A stretch of DNA of 64,000 nucleotides from CAVRRZ01 sp963723745 (GCA_963723745.1 CAVRRZ010000001.1:744001-808000), one strand, 5' to 3'. Positions 49,838 through 58,165 are shown, counted from the stretch's first letter. Notes: generated by a model not told the origin, from the sequence alone. A program made the numbers and translations.

Positions 49838-50869
49838 GTGCCGCCCGTGACGACGAACCAGCCGACACCCGAGCATCCGACGCCGGGCCCCGCGGTCACC
49901 ACCGGGGTCAACACGGCGATCCCACCCGCCGAGCACGACGGGATCCGCGATCTGATCATCATCGGATCGGGACCGGCCGGGTACACCGCTGCCGTCTACG
50001 CGGCGCGCGCCAACCTGCACCCTCTGGTCTTCGAGGGATCGCAGTTCGGCGGCGCCCTGATGACCACCACCGAGGTGGAGAACTTCCCCGGTTTCGCCGA
50101 GGGCATCCAGGGTCCGGAGCTGATGGACCAGATGCGCACCCAGGCCGAGCGGTTCGGTGCCGAGCTCCAGCCCCGCGACGTCACCGAGGTCGACCTGACC
50201 GCCGAGCCGAAGATCGTCAAGGTCGGCGACGAGGTGCACCGCGCGCACGCCGTGATCGTGGCCACCGGCTCCAAGTACCGCTACCTCGGCCTGGAGAACG
50301 AGCAGCGGCTGCTCGGTCGCGGCGTCTCGGCCTGTGCGACCTGCGACGGCTTCTTCTTCCGTGACCAGGACATCGTCGTCGTGGGTGGTGGCGACTCCGC
50401 GATGGAAGAGGCCACCTTCCTCACCCGCTTCGCCAAGACGGTCACCGTGGTGCACCGGCGCAACGAGCTGCGCGCGTCCAAGATCATGCAGAAGCGTGCG
50501 CAGGACAACCCGAAGATCCGGTGGGCGCTGGGCAAGCAGGTCACCGAAGTGGTCGGTGACAGCACCGTCGAGGCCGTCGAGCTGACCGACGTCGCCGACG
50601 GCAGCACCGAGCAGCTGCCGGTCACCGGGATGTTCGTGGCGATCGGTCACGACCCGCGCAGCGAGCTGTTCGTCGGCCAGCTCAAGCTCGACGACGCCGG
50701 CTACATCCAGGTGGAGCACCCGACCACGCGCACCCACATCGACGGCGTGTTCGCCTGCGGCGACGTGGTCGACCACATCTACCGGCAGGCCATCACCTCC
50801 GCCGGCACCGGAGCGGCCGCGGCGATCGACGCCGAGCGCTGGCTCGCCGAGACCTTCGACGAGCGCTGA
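49838..50869 (+). CDS. trxB: Thioredoxin reductase
   Basis: A 343-residue FAD/NADPH enzyme reducing thioredoxin. The FAD site is LIIIGSGPAGYTAAVYAARA, the redox cysteines are in ACATCDG (Cys166, Cys169), the NADPH site is VVVGGGDSAMEEA and the C-terminal FAD motif is IDGVFACGDVVD. The first ~35 residues are an extra Pro/Thr-rich leader. The GTG at 49838 lies eight bases after TACCAT (49824-49829), suggesting leaderless initiation. trxA follows by 65 bases. A sigM-rsmA-type pair, present before trxB in mycobacteria, is absent. Confidence 0.97.
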   Translation: MPPVTTNQPTPEHPTPGPAVTTGVNTAIPPAEHDGIRDLIIIGSGPAGYTAAVYAARANLHPLVFEGSQFGGALMTTTEVENFPGFAEGIQGPELMDQMRTQAERFGAELQPRDVTEVDLTAEPKIVKVGDEVHRAHAVIVATGSKYRYLGLENEQRLLGRGVSACATCDGFFFRDQDIVVVGGGDSAMEEATFLTRFAKTVTVVHRRNELRASKIMQKRAQDNPKIRWALGKQVTEVVGDSTVEAVELTDVADGSTEQLPVTGMFVAIGHDPRSELFVGQLKLDDAGYIQVEHPTTRTHIDGVFACGDVVDHIYRQAITSAGTGAAAAIDAERWLAETFDER

Positions 50870-50934
50870 GCCCGCTCCACCCAGACCGCATCCACCGGAC
50901 AACGTCGAGCAGACGAACAAGAGGAGAGACGACC

Positions 50935-51261
50935 ATGGCAGGCAACACCGTGACGGTCACCGACGCCACCTTCGCCGACGACGTGCTGGGCAGCGAGAAG
51001 CCCGTGCTCGTCGACTTCTGGGCGGAGTGGTGCGGCCCGTGCAAGATGGTCGCCCCGGTGCTCGAGGAGATCGCCACCGAGCACGCCGACAAGCTCACCG
51101 TCGCCAAGCTCAACATCGACGAGAACCCGCAGATCGCCCGTGACTACCAGGTCATGTCGATCCCGACGATGACGGTGTTCCAGGGCGGCAAGCCGGTCAA
51201 GAGCATCATCGGCGCGAAGCCCAAGGGGCAGATCCTCAACGACCTGTCCGACTACATCTGA
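50935..51261 (+). CDS. trxA: Thioredoxin
   Basis: A 108-residue thioredoxin with the active site WCGPC (32-36) and the cis-proline loop SIPTMTVF. It is reduced by the TrxB encoded just upstream and supplies electrons to reductases and stress enzymes. The ATG at 50935 has GAGGAGAG upstream. A strong T-tailed terminator follows at 51291. Confidence 0.98.
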   Translation: MAGNTVTVTDATFADDVLGSEKPVLVDFWAEWCGPCKMVAPVLEEIATEHADKLTVAKLNIDENPQIARDYQVMSIPTMTVFQGGKPVKSIIGAKPKGQILNDLSDYI

Positions 51262-51290
51262 GCCGCAGCCGCTGCCCACCCGGCAGCGGA

Positions 51291-51335
51291 ACCGAGAGCC
51301 CACCCGTCCACCCGGACGGGTGGGCTCTCGGTTTT
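51291..51335 (+). terminator. Intrinsic terminator after trxA
   Basis: A perfect 19-bp stem (51291-51309 with 51314-51332), a 4-base loop and TTTT at the 3' side form a textbook intrinsic terminator. It is the only hairpin found in this window with a clear T-tract. Confidence 0.93.
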
Positions 51336-51396
51336 CCGGGCCGGACCGGACCCCGGCAGGCCACCTCCGCGGGCTGGGGCGACAATCGGAGCCACC

Positions 51397-52557
51397 ATGG
51401 GAAGCGACCACCGCATGCAGCCGCTCCGACGAGGGGACCGCGGCCCCGCGGTCGCCGACGTGCAGATCTCGCTCCGCATCGTCGGGCTGCTGCCTGACGA
51501 CAACCCGTTGACCGGCGCCGACGGCGACGGTCTGGAGTCCGTCGAGTTCGACGAGGCCACCGAGCGCGCGGTCCGTCACTTCCAGCAGATCCGCGGGCTG
51601 TCCGTCGACGGCCGGGTCGGCGAGGAGACCTACCGCGCCCTCGGGGAGGCGCGCTGGTCCCTGGGTGACCGCGTCCTGCGCTACGACCCCGAGCGGCCGA
51701 TGCGCGGCGACGACGTCACGAACCTGCAGGAACGGCTGCTCGAGCTCGGCTACGACGCCGGCCGGGCCGACGGCATCCTCGGCCCGGAGACCGAACTGGG
51801 CCTGCGCGCCTTCCAGCGCGACTACGGCCTGACCTCCGACGGCACCTGCGGCCCCGCCACCCTGCGGGCGCTGCGCCAACTCGGCCGCAAGGTCACCGGC
51901 GGCCGCCCCCAGCTGCTGCGGCAGAGCGCCTCGCTGGTCGAGAGCGGCCCCCACCTCATCGGCCGGCGGATCGTCGTCGACCCCGGCCACGGTGGGGCCG
52001 AGACCGGCTACACCGCAGGGGAGACCACCGAGGCCGACCTGGTCCTCGACCTCGCCTACCGGATCGAGGGGCGCTTGGCCGCCGCCGGTGCCAGCGTCTA
52101 CCTCACCCGCGGCCGGGACCAGGATCCGTCGGACGCCGAGCGCACCGCCTTCGCCAACGACGCCGGCGCCGACCTGTTCCTCTCCCTGCACATGGAGGCG
52201 CACACGTCCGAGCACGCCCGCGGCGTGGCCAGCTACTACTACGGCACCGGGTCCGGGGTGTCCTCCACCGTCGGCGAGCAGTTCGCCAGCCTGGTCCGAC
52301 GCGAGATCGTCGCCCGCACGGGCATGCTCGACCTCGGCTCGCACCCGAAGACGTGGGACCTGTTGCGCATGTCCCGCATGCCGGCGGTGCGGATCGACTG
52401 CGGCTATCTGTCGCATCCCGTCGACCGGCTGCTGCTGCTCGACGCCCGCTTGCGCAGCACCATCGCCCACGGCGTCCTGGCGGCCGTGCAGCGCCTCTAC
52501 CTGCCGGCCGAGGCCGACCCGCCGACCGGCACGTTCGTCCTGCCCGGGAAACCCTGA
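51397..52557 (+). CDS. cwlM: CwlM-like amidase-domain protein
   Basis: A 386-residue cytosolic protein: two peptidoglycan-binding modules (about residues 10-85 and 95-165; GDDVTNLQERLLELGYDAG) and an Amidase_3 domain (about 190-375). Zinc-ligand regions VVDPGHGGAETGY and LFLSLHMEAHT are present, but the usual catalytic Glu before GFLSN appears as Asp in RIDCGYLSH. No signal peptide is seen. This matches CwlM of mycobacteria, an inactive cytosolic amidase homologue that, when phosphorylated, activates MurA, and also interacts with MurJ. Position after trxA is conserved. Confidence 0.9.
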   Translation: MGSDHRMQPLRRGDRGPAVADVQISLRIVGLLPDDNPLTGADGDGLESVEFDEATERAVRHFQQIRGLSVDGRVGEETYRALGEARWSLGDRVLRYDPERPMRGDDVTNLQERLLELGYDAGRADGILGPETELGLRAFQRDYGLTSDGTCGPATLRALRQLGRKVTGGRPQLLRQSASLVESGPHLIGRRIVVDPGHGGAETGYTAGETTEADLVLDLAYRIEGRLAAAGASVYLTRGRDQDPSDAERTAFANDAGADLFLSLHMEAHTSEHARGVASYYYGTGSGVSSTVGEQFASLVRREIVARTGMLDLGSHPKTWDLLRMSRMPAVRIDCGYLSHPVDRLLLLDARLRSTIAHGVLAAVQRLYLPAEADPPTGTFVLPGKP

Positions 52558-52580
52558 GGGCACTCCTTACACTGCTGGGG

Positions 52581-54032
52581 GTGGCCACTCCTCCGCCCGG
52601 CCGGCAGGCCGGTCCCGGCACCCCCGGGGCGCTCCCCGATCGCGGCGCGCACCCGTCCAGTCAGCACCCCCATCACGGTGCCCCTGTAACGGCAGGCCAC
52701 GCCGCACGAGCACCGCACCCGGCGCCGCGGCACCCCCGCCTCGACCCACTGGCCGACCGCTACGCCGCGCGCACGCACGGGATGAAGACCTCGGAGATCC
52801 GGGCACTGTTCTCCGTCGTCAGCCGCCCCGAGGTCGTCTCCCTCGCCGGTGGAATGCCCGCCGTCACCGCGCTGCCGCTCGACGTGGTCGGCTCGATGAT
52901 CGGGGAGCTCGTGTCGGGCATGGGCGCCCAGACGCTCCAGTACGGCTCCGGCCAGGGCGATCCCCGCCTGCGCGAGCGGATCTGCGACGTCATGGCCCTC
53001 GAGGGCATCACCGACGCCGCCGCCAGCGAGGTCGTCGTCACGGTCGGGTCGCAGCAGGGGCTCGACCTGGTCACCCGAGTGTTCTGCGACCCGGGCGACG
53101 TCGTCCTCGCCGAGGGGCCCTCCTACGTCGGCGCGCTCGGTGTCTTCCAGGCCGCGCAGGCGCGGGTGCGGCACGTCGCCATGGACGACGACGGTCTGAT
53201 CCCCGAGGCGCTCGAGCAGGCGCTGCTGGACTGCCGCGCGGCCGGTGACCGGGTGAAGTTCCTCTACACGGTGCCGAACTTCCACAACCCGGCCGGCGTG
53301 ACGCTGTCCGAGGAACGCCGCGAGGCGGTCATGTCCATCGCCGACCGGTACGACCTGCTGATCATCGAGGACAACCCCTACGGCCTGCTCGGCTTCGACT
53401 CCGAGCCCCACCGAGCGCTGCGCGCCCGTGACGCCGACCGCGTCATCTACCTCGGCTCGTTCTCGAAGACGTTCTCGCCCGGCCTGCGCGTCGGCTGGGT
53501 GCTCGCGCCGCTGGCCGTCCGCGAGAAGCTGGTGCTGGCCACCGAGGCGCAGGTGCTCTGCCCGCCGTCGCTCACCCAGTACGCCGTGGCGCGCTACCTG
53601 GACACCCAGCCCTGGCGCGAGCAGATCAAGCTGTTCACCGAGCTCTACCGTGAGCGCCGGGACGCCACCCTGGAGTCGCTGGAGGCGCTGATGCCGGCCG
53701 GCACCACCTGGACCCGCCCCGACGGCGGCTTCTACGTGTGGCTCAAGCTCCCGCACGGCCTCGACGCCAAGCTCATGCAGCCACGGGCGGTCAACGCGCA
53801 CGTCGCCTACGTGCCGGGCATCGGCTTCTACGCCGACGGCGCGGGCCGCGAGTACATGCGGTTGTCCTACTGCTACCCGGAGCCGGACCAGATCCGCGAG
53901 GGGGTCCGCCGGCTGGCCCGCGTCATCGAGGCCGAACTGGACCTGCACTCCACCTTCGACAACGTCGACACCGGCAGCTTCCGGGCCGTGCGCCCGCCTT
54001 CCATCGAGCGGATCGGGGACTTCCCGGCATGA
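52581..54032 (+). CDS. PLP-dependent aminotransferase (fold type I)
   Basis: A 483-residue aminotransferase of the class I/II (MocR/LysN-like) group. The pyridoxal lysine lies in YLGSFSKTFSPGLRVGW; the Asp/Tyr loop is LIIEDNPYGLL and the substrate region is TVPNFHNPAGVTLS. A Pro/His-rich N-terminal leader of ~60 residues precedes the domain, and no GntR DNA-binding domain is present. Donor and acceptor are unknown. The GTG at 52581 lies seven bases after TACACT (52568-52573), suggesting leaderless initiation. The stop overlaps the next start as ATGA, so the two are coupled. Confidence 0.9.
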   Translation: MATPPPGRQAGPGTPGALPDRGAHPSSQHPHHGAPVTAGHAARAPHPAPRHPRLDPLADRYAARTHGMKTSEIRALFSVVSRPEVVSLAGGMPAVTALPLDVVGSMIGELVSGMGAQTLQYGSGQGDPRLRERICDVMALEGITDAAASEVVVTVGSQQGLDLVTRVFCDPGDVVLAEGPSYVGALGVFQAAQARVRHVAMDDDGLIPEALEQALLDCRAAGDRVKFLYTVPNFHNPAGVTLSEERREAVMSIADRYDLLIIEDNPYGLLGFDSEPHRALRARDADRVIYLGSFSKTFSPGLRVGWVLAPLAVREKLVLATEAQVLCPPSLTQYAVARYLDTQPWREQIKLFTELYRERRDATLESLEALMPAGTTWTRPDGGFYVWLKLPHGLDAKLMQPRAVNAHVAYVPGIGFYADGAGREYMRLSYCYPEPDQIREGVRRLARVIEAELDLHSTFDNVDTGSFRAVRPPSIERIGDFPA

Positions 54033-55048
54033 GCGAGCCCGCAGCAGCATCGGTCACCGACGTCGAGGAGCAGGACGGTCCCGGCTCCGCGCCCGACCCG
54101 CAGACGCTGCGCACCGTCGTCCTCGCGGGTGGACTGACGTTCGAGCGCGACGTCAGTCTCTCCTCGGGCACCCGAGTGGTCGAGGAGCTGACCCGCGACG
54201 GCATGGACGCCGAGCTGCGGGACGCCGACGCCGACCTGCTGCCCGGACTCGCGGCCGCGCCGGCGGACGCCATCTTCATCGCCCTGCACGGCGCGACCGG
54301 TGAGGACGGCGCCCTCCGGGCCGTGCTGGACCTCGCCGGCGTCCCCTACGTCGGCTCCCCGGCGGCCGCCTGCCGGCTCGCCTGGGACAAGCCGGCGGCG
54401 AAGTCCGTCGTCCGGACGGCGGGCATCACCACACCCGAGTGGGTGGCGCTGCCCCACAGCACGTTCCGCGAGCTCGGCGCGGGCGCGGTGCTCGACCTGC
54501 TGGTCGCCCGCCTCGGCCTGCCGCTGATGGTCAAGCCCGCCTCGGGTGGGTCTGCGCTCGGCGCCCAGAAGGTGTCGCGGGTCGAAGACCTGCCGGCGGC
54601 GATGGTCAGCTGCTTCGCCTACGGGGACACCGTGCTCGTCGAGCGGTTCGTCGACGGCGTGGAGCTCGCGGTGTCGGTCATCGACCTCGGGGACGGCCCG
54701 CAGGCGCTGCCGGCCGTCGAGATCGCGCCCGCCTCAGGGGTCTTCGACTACGCCGCGCGCTACTCCGCCGGCCTGACGGAGTACCACGCGCCGGCCCGCC
54801 TCGACCCGGAGGTGGCCGAGCGCGCCGCCGCCGTGGCGGTGCGCGTGCACGAGGTGCTCGGCCTGGCCGATCTCTCGCGCACCGACGCGATCGTCTCGCC
54901 CGACGGCGACGTGCACTTCCTCGAGGTCAACGTCTCCCCGGGCCTCACCGAGACATCGATGTTCCCGATGGCGGTCGAGGCGTCCGGCTCGACCCTGGGC
55001 GACGTGCTCGCCCGGCTGATCACCAACCGGGCCGGCCGCCCGCGCTGA
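54029..55048 (+). CDS. D-alanine-D-alanine ligase-like ATP-grasp protein
   Basis: A 339-residue ATP-grasp ligase of the Ddl group. It shows LAGGLTFERDVSLSSG, IALHGATGEDGALRAVLD, GVPYVGSPAAACRLAWDK, LMVKPASGGSALGA and FLEVNVSPGLTETSMF. Serine and glycine loops for D-Ala binding are present in outline, but a dedicated biosynthetic Ddl may exist elsewhere; the coupling to an aminotransferase suggests that a D-amino acid or peptide other than D-Ala-D-Ala is joined. The start overlaps the preceding stop. It converges on parB. Confidence 0.88.
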   Translation: MSEPAAASVTDVEEQDGPGSAPDPQTLRTVVLAGGLTFERDVSLSSGTRVVEELTRDGMDAELRDADADLLPGLAAAPADAIFIALHGATGEDGALRAVLDLAGVPYVGSPAAACRLAWDKPAAKSVVRTAGITTPEWVALPHSTFRELGAGAVLDLLVARLGLPLMVKPASGGSALGAQKVSRVEDLPAAMVSCFAYGDTVLVERFVDGVELAVSVIDLGDGPQALPAVEIAPASGVFDYAARYSAGLTEYHAPARLDPEVAERAAAVAVRVHEVLGLADLSRTDAIVSPDGDVHFLEVNVSPGLTETSMFPMAVEASGSTLGDVLARLITNRAGRPR

Positions 55049-55115
55049 GGTCGAACCGGTCGGCGAACCGTCCAGGGACCGTTTGTCCTGTGACGAAAGA
55101 CCGATCGGGGCTGGA

Positions 55116-55136
55116 GGAGGCCTCGCTCAGGCCTCC
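55116..55136. terminator. Hairpin around the parB stop codon
   Basis: GGAGGCCT (55116-55123) pairs with AGGCCTCC (55129-55136) around CGCTC; the parB stop codon is inside the hairpin. It may terminate both the ligase and the parB transcripts. Confidence 0.55.
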
Positions 55137-56233
55137 GGACGCCGTCCGGTGATCTCCGGAGCCATCACTCCGATGATCCGCTGGAGGTCGTCCACCGATC
55201 CGAACTCGACGACGATCTTCCCCTTCGAGCGACCGATCTGGATCTTGACCTTCGTCTCGAAGCGGTCGGAGAGCCGGGAGCCGAGCTCCTCGACACCGGG
55301 GGCGGAGATGTTGCGGGTCCGGCGCTTCGCGGCCGGGCGCTCGGCGGCGGCCATCGCCACCGCTTCCTCGGTCGCGCGCACGGACATGCCTTCCGCGACG
55401 ATCCGGGTGGCCAGCGCATCCTGCGCCTCAGCGTCGGCCAGGCCCAGGAGAGCGCGGGCATGGCCCGCGGAGATGACGCCGGCGGCGACCCGCGTCTGCA
55501 CCTTCACCGGCAGCTTGAGCAGGCGGATGGTGTTGGTGACCTGCGAGCGGCTGCGCCCGATGCGGCCGGCGAGCTCCTCGTGCGTGGCGCCGAACTCCTC
55601 GAGCAGTTGCTGATAGGCGGCGGCCTCCTCGAGCGGGTTGAGCTGGACCCGGTGGATGTTCTCCAGCAGCGCGTCGCGCAACAGCGCGTCGTCCGTGGTG
55701 TCCCGGACGATGGCCGGAACCGCGTCCAGCCCGGCCGCCCTGGCCGCCCGCAGACGGCGCTCGCCCATGATGAGCTCGTAGCGGCCCTCCCCCTCCGCGG
55801 GGTCGGTCTTCTCCCGGACGACGATCGGCTGCAGGAGGCCGAACTCGCGCACCGAGTAGGTGAGCTCGTCGAGCGCCTCGTCGTCGAAGACCTGGCGCGG
55901 CTGCTTCGGGTTCGGGACGACATCACCGACCGCGACCTCGCGCAGCTGCGCTCCCGGGACCCCCAGGGCACCGTCGGGCGCGGCTGGACGCCCCACCGGC
56001 TCCACCGGCGGCACCAGAGTCACCCGTGAGGGGGTCGGATGCAGCGTCGTGCGCGGTGCCGTCGGGGGCGCGTCCGCGGCGGCCGGCCGCCGGTCGTCGT
56101 CCGACCGCTCCTCGGTGGCGACCGGCGACGAGGAGGCCGCCGCCGGCGGGGGAGCCGCCTGGGTCTCCGGCGCGGGGGGCGCCGTGGGGATGAGTGCCGC
56201 CAGTCCGCGACCGAGACCACCGCGCCGGGTCAT
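55127..56233 (-). CDS. parB: Chromosome partitioning protein ParB
   Basis: A 368-residue CTP-dependent DNA clamp that loads at parS. After a Pro/Ala-rich N-terminus beginning RRGGLGRGLAALIP (ParA-stimulating), the ParB/Srx domain spans about residues 100-190 (YELIMGERRLRAARAAGL, LLENIHRVQLNPLEEA). The helix-turn-helix follows (EELAGRIGRSRSQVTNTIRLLKL is cut here to its start EELAGRIGRSRS), then the C-terminal dimer domain. The ATG at 56233 overlaps the stop of a small upstream frame (ATGA), and GAGGAGG supplies the ribosome site. It forms an operon with parA. Confidence 0.96.
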   Translation of the reverse strand: MTRRGGLGRGLAALIPTAPPAPETQAAPPPAAASSSPVATEERSDDDRRPAAADAPPTAPRTTLHPTPSRVTLVPPVEPVGRPAAPDGALGVPGAQLREVAVGDVVPNPKQPRQVFDDEALDELTYSVREFGLLQPIVVREKTDPAEGEGRYELIMGERRLRAARAAGLDAVPAIVRDTTDDALLRDALLENIHRVQLNPLEEAAAYQQLLEEFGATHEELAGRIGRSRSQVTNTIRLLKLPVKVQTRVAAGVISAGHARALLGLADAEAQDALATRIVAEGMSVRATEEAVAMAAAERPAAKRRTRNISAPGVEELGSRLSDRFETKVKIQIGRSKGKIVVEFGSVDDLQRIIGVMAPEITGRRPEA

Positions 56234-56355
56234 GCGCCCTCCTCGTCAAGGGAACTCATGGTGTTCAGAGCTGGGGTGCTCATCGCTGGGGTGCTCAGAG
56301 CTGGGGTGCTCGTCGCTGGGGAACTCATCGCTCGTGTCATCGTCGGCGTGCTCAC
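56230..56355 (-). CDS. Possible 41-codon repeat ORF coupling parA to parB
   Basis: A frame of 41 codons starts with GTG at 56355, where GTGA overlaps the parA stop, and ends with TGA at 56230, where ATGA overlaps the parB start. It therefore fills the parA-parB gap exactly. It reads VSTPTMTRAM, then repeats of STPAL/STPAM/SSPAT, then NTMSSLDEEGA. The ribosome site of parB is within its last codons. The repeats come from a 15-bp DNA tandem repeat, so the frame might survive simply because 15 is a multiple of three. Translation is unproven; it may serve as a coupling leader rather than a functional peptide. Confidence 0.4.
   Translation of the reverse strand: MSTPTMTRAMSSPATSTPALSTPAMSTPALNTMSSLDEEGA
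56270..56329 (-). repeat. 15-bp tandem repeat between parA and parB
   Basis: Four units of 15 bp (56270-56284, 56285-56299, 56300-56314, 56315-56329) share GCTGGGG and CTC on the plus strand; three are nearly identical and the fourth is diverged. They alternate in a 30-bp super-period. Confidence 0.9.
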
Positions 56356-57392
56356 TGCGGTGAACGCGAGGGGTCCGCAGGGACCTCGCTGAACGCCATG
56401 GCGGCCACCGGGGGAGCGGCGGGAGTACCGCCCGGGCGCTCGGTCGACGCCGGTGACATCTCCGCACCGCGCTCGGCGAGCTCGCGTGCCGCCTCGACGT
56501 AGCTGGTCGATCCGCGGGAGCCCGGGTCGTAGGTCAGCACGGACTGGCCGTACCCCGGCGCCTCGGAGACCCGGACGTTGCGGGGGATCACCGAGCGCAG
56601 CACCAACGAGCCGAAGTGCTTGCGCACCTCGTCGGCCACCTGGTCGGCGAGCTTGGTCCGGCCGTCGTACATGGTCAGCAGGATCGTGCGGACGTCGATG
56701 CCCGGATTGAGGTGCTGGCGCACCAGGTCGATGTTGTTGAGCAGCTGACCCAGGCCCTCCAGCGCGTAGTACTCGCACTGGATGGGGATCAGCACCTCGT
56801 CGCCCGCCACGAGGGCGTTCAGGGTCAGCAGCCCCAGCGACGGCGGGCAGTCGATCAGCACGTAGTGCGGCCGCTGATCGGCCGGGAGGTCGGCGATGTG
56901 CCGCTCGATGGCGCGGCGCAGCCGGTGTTCGCGGGCCACCACGGAGACGAGTTCGATCTCGGCGCCGGCCAGGTCGATGGTGGCCGGCACGCAGGACAGG
57001 ATCGGGCTGGCGGTGGTCGGGTGGACCACGTCGGCCAGCGAGCTGTCGCCGACCAGGGCGTCGTAGATCGACGGGGTGCCGACCGTGTGCTCGACGCCGA
57101 GGGCGGTGCTGGCGTTGCCCTGCGGATCGAGGTCGATGACGAGGGTGCGCAGTCCGTACAGCGCGAGCGCCACGCCCAGGTTCACCGTGGAGGTGGTCTT
57201 GCCGACGCCGCCCTTCTGGTTGGCGACGGTGATGACCCGGATCCGCCCGGGGGCCGGGAAGGGCTCCTGGTCCGCCGCATGCAGGACACGGGTCGCCCGC
57301 AGCGCCTCCATGGCGATGGGGCTGTCGAACTCCGCGGGAGACGCCTGATCGGCGGCCAGGCTGCTGCGCAGCCGCTCGCCCGGGTCGGTCAT
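56352..57392 (-). CDS. parA: Chromosome partitioning ATPase ParA
   Basis: A 346-residue Walker-type ATPase (Soj/ParA) that moves ParB-parS complexes. The deviant Walker A is ANQKGGVGKTTSTV (about residues 58-70), followed by TLVIDLDPQGNASTALG (A') and YVLIDCPPSLGLLTLNAL (Walker B region). An N-terminal ~45-residue leader precedes the fold. The ATG at 57392 has GAGGAAGGA upstream; the longer frame to 57491 crosses the two parS sites and is not used. It is followed by the coupled small frame and parB. Confidence 0.97.
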   Translation of the reverse strand: MTDPGERLRSSLAADQASPAEFDSPIAMEALRATRVLHAADQEPFPAPGRIRVITVANQKGGVGKTTSTVNLGVALALYGLRTLVIDLDPQGNASTALGVEHTVGTPSIYDALVGDSSLADVVHPTTASPILSCVPATIDLAGAEIELVSVVAREHRLRRAIERHIADLPADQRPHYVLIDCPPSLGLLTLNALVAGDEVLIPIQCEYYALEGLGQLLNNIDLVRQHLNPGIDVRTILLTMYDGRTKLADQVADEVRKHFGSLVLRSVIPRNVRVSEAPGYGQSVLTYDPGSRGSTSYVEAARELAERGAEMSPASTERPGGTPAAPPVAAMAFSEVPADPSRSPQ

Positions 57393-57414
57393 CGCGGGTC
57401 CTTCCTCGCGACCC

Positions 57415-57428
57415 GTTTCACGTGGAAC
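57415..57428. promoter_or_regulatory. parS site upstream of parA (1)
   Basis: GTTTCACGTGGAAC matches the general parS consensus with one asymmetric base pair. It lies 23 bases upstream of the parA start, in the parA ribosome-site and promoter area, so ParB binding here may also regulate parAB. Confidence 0.85.
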
Positions 57429-57447
57429 GGGTCGGGTGGCTGTACCG

Positions 57448-57461
57448 GTTCCACGTGGAAC
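57448..57461. promoter_or_regulatory. parS site upstream of parA (2)
   Basis: GTTCCACGTGGAAC is a perfect 14-bp palindrome, 19 bases from the first site. It lies between rsmG and parA. The pair is the parS cluster nearest to dnaA in this window. Confidence 0.88.
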
Positions 57462-57487
57462 AGGCCACCGGCTCGGGTGCGTGCCGG

Positions 57488-58165
57488 TCACCTGGCTCCA
57501 CGCGTCATGACCACCACGGTAGTGGCAGCCTCCCCCAGGTCTGCACCGACAGCCCGCACGTGCACGTCACACATGCCGGCGCCCTCCAGTTCGGCGACGA
57601 CGGACGGGAGCTCGGCTACCGTGCGTGCGCCCACGAGCGCTACCAGTCGCGTTCCAGGGCGCAGCAGGCCCCGGCACCACGCCACCAGACGCGGCAGCGG
57701 AGCCACCGCGCGGGCGGTCACGACGTCGACCGGGCCCACCGCCTGCACCACCGCGCGTTCCTCGGCGCGACCGCGCAGGACCCGCCACCGGTCGCCCGGG
57801 CCGGCGCCGGCCAGATCGGCCACCGCCTCGGTGAGGAACTCCACCCGGCGGGCCATGGGCTCCACGAGGGTCATGCGCAGGTCGGCGCGGGCCAGCCCGA
57901 GCGGGATGCCAGGGAGGCCGGCCCCGCTGCCGACGTCGACCACGCGCGCGCCGTCAGGCACCGCCTCGGCGACCGCGGCACTGTTGAGGACGTGTCGCTC
58001 CCAGAGTCGCGGCACCTCCCGCGGACCGATGAGGCCGCGCACGACCCCGTCGGTGGCCAACCGGGCCACGTAGCGTTCGGCAGCGGGCAGCGCCGCGCCG
58101 AAGACCCGCGCCGCCGACTCCGGCGCCGGTGGGGGGCTCGCCTGCTCCGGAGGAAGAGCCGTCAC
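57488..58165 (-). CDS. rsmG: 16S rRNA (guanine527-N7)-methyltransferase
   Basis: A 225-residue RsmG (GidB). The SAM site is VVDVGSGAGLPGIPLGLA; the conserved RHVLNSAAVAE and VTARAVAPLPRLVAWC segments are present. The enzyme methylates G527 of 16S rRNA; its loss gives low-level streptomycin resistance. The GTG at 58165 overlaps the jag stop as GTGA, in the conserved rnpA-yidD-yidC-jag-rsmG-parA-parB run. Confidence 0.97.
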   Translation of the reverse strand: MTALPPEQASPPPAPESAARVFGAALPAAERYVARLATDGVVRGLIGPREVPRLWERHVLNSAAVAEAVPDGARVVDVGSGAGLPGIPLGLARADLRMTLVEPMARRVEFLTEAVADLAGAGPGDRWRVLRGRAEERAVVQAVGPVDVVTARAVAPLPRLVAWCRGLLRPGTRLVALVGARTVAELPSVVAELEGAGMCDVHVRAVGADLGEAATTVVVMTRGAR

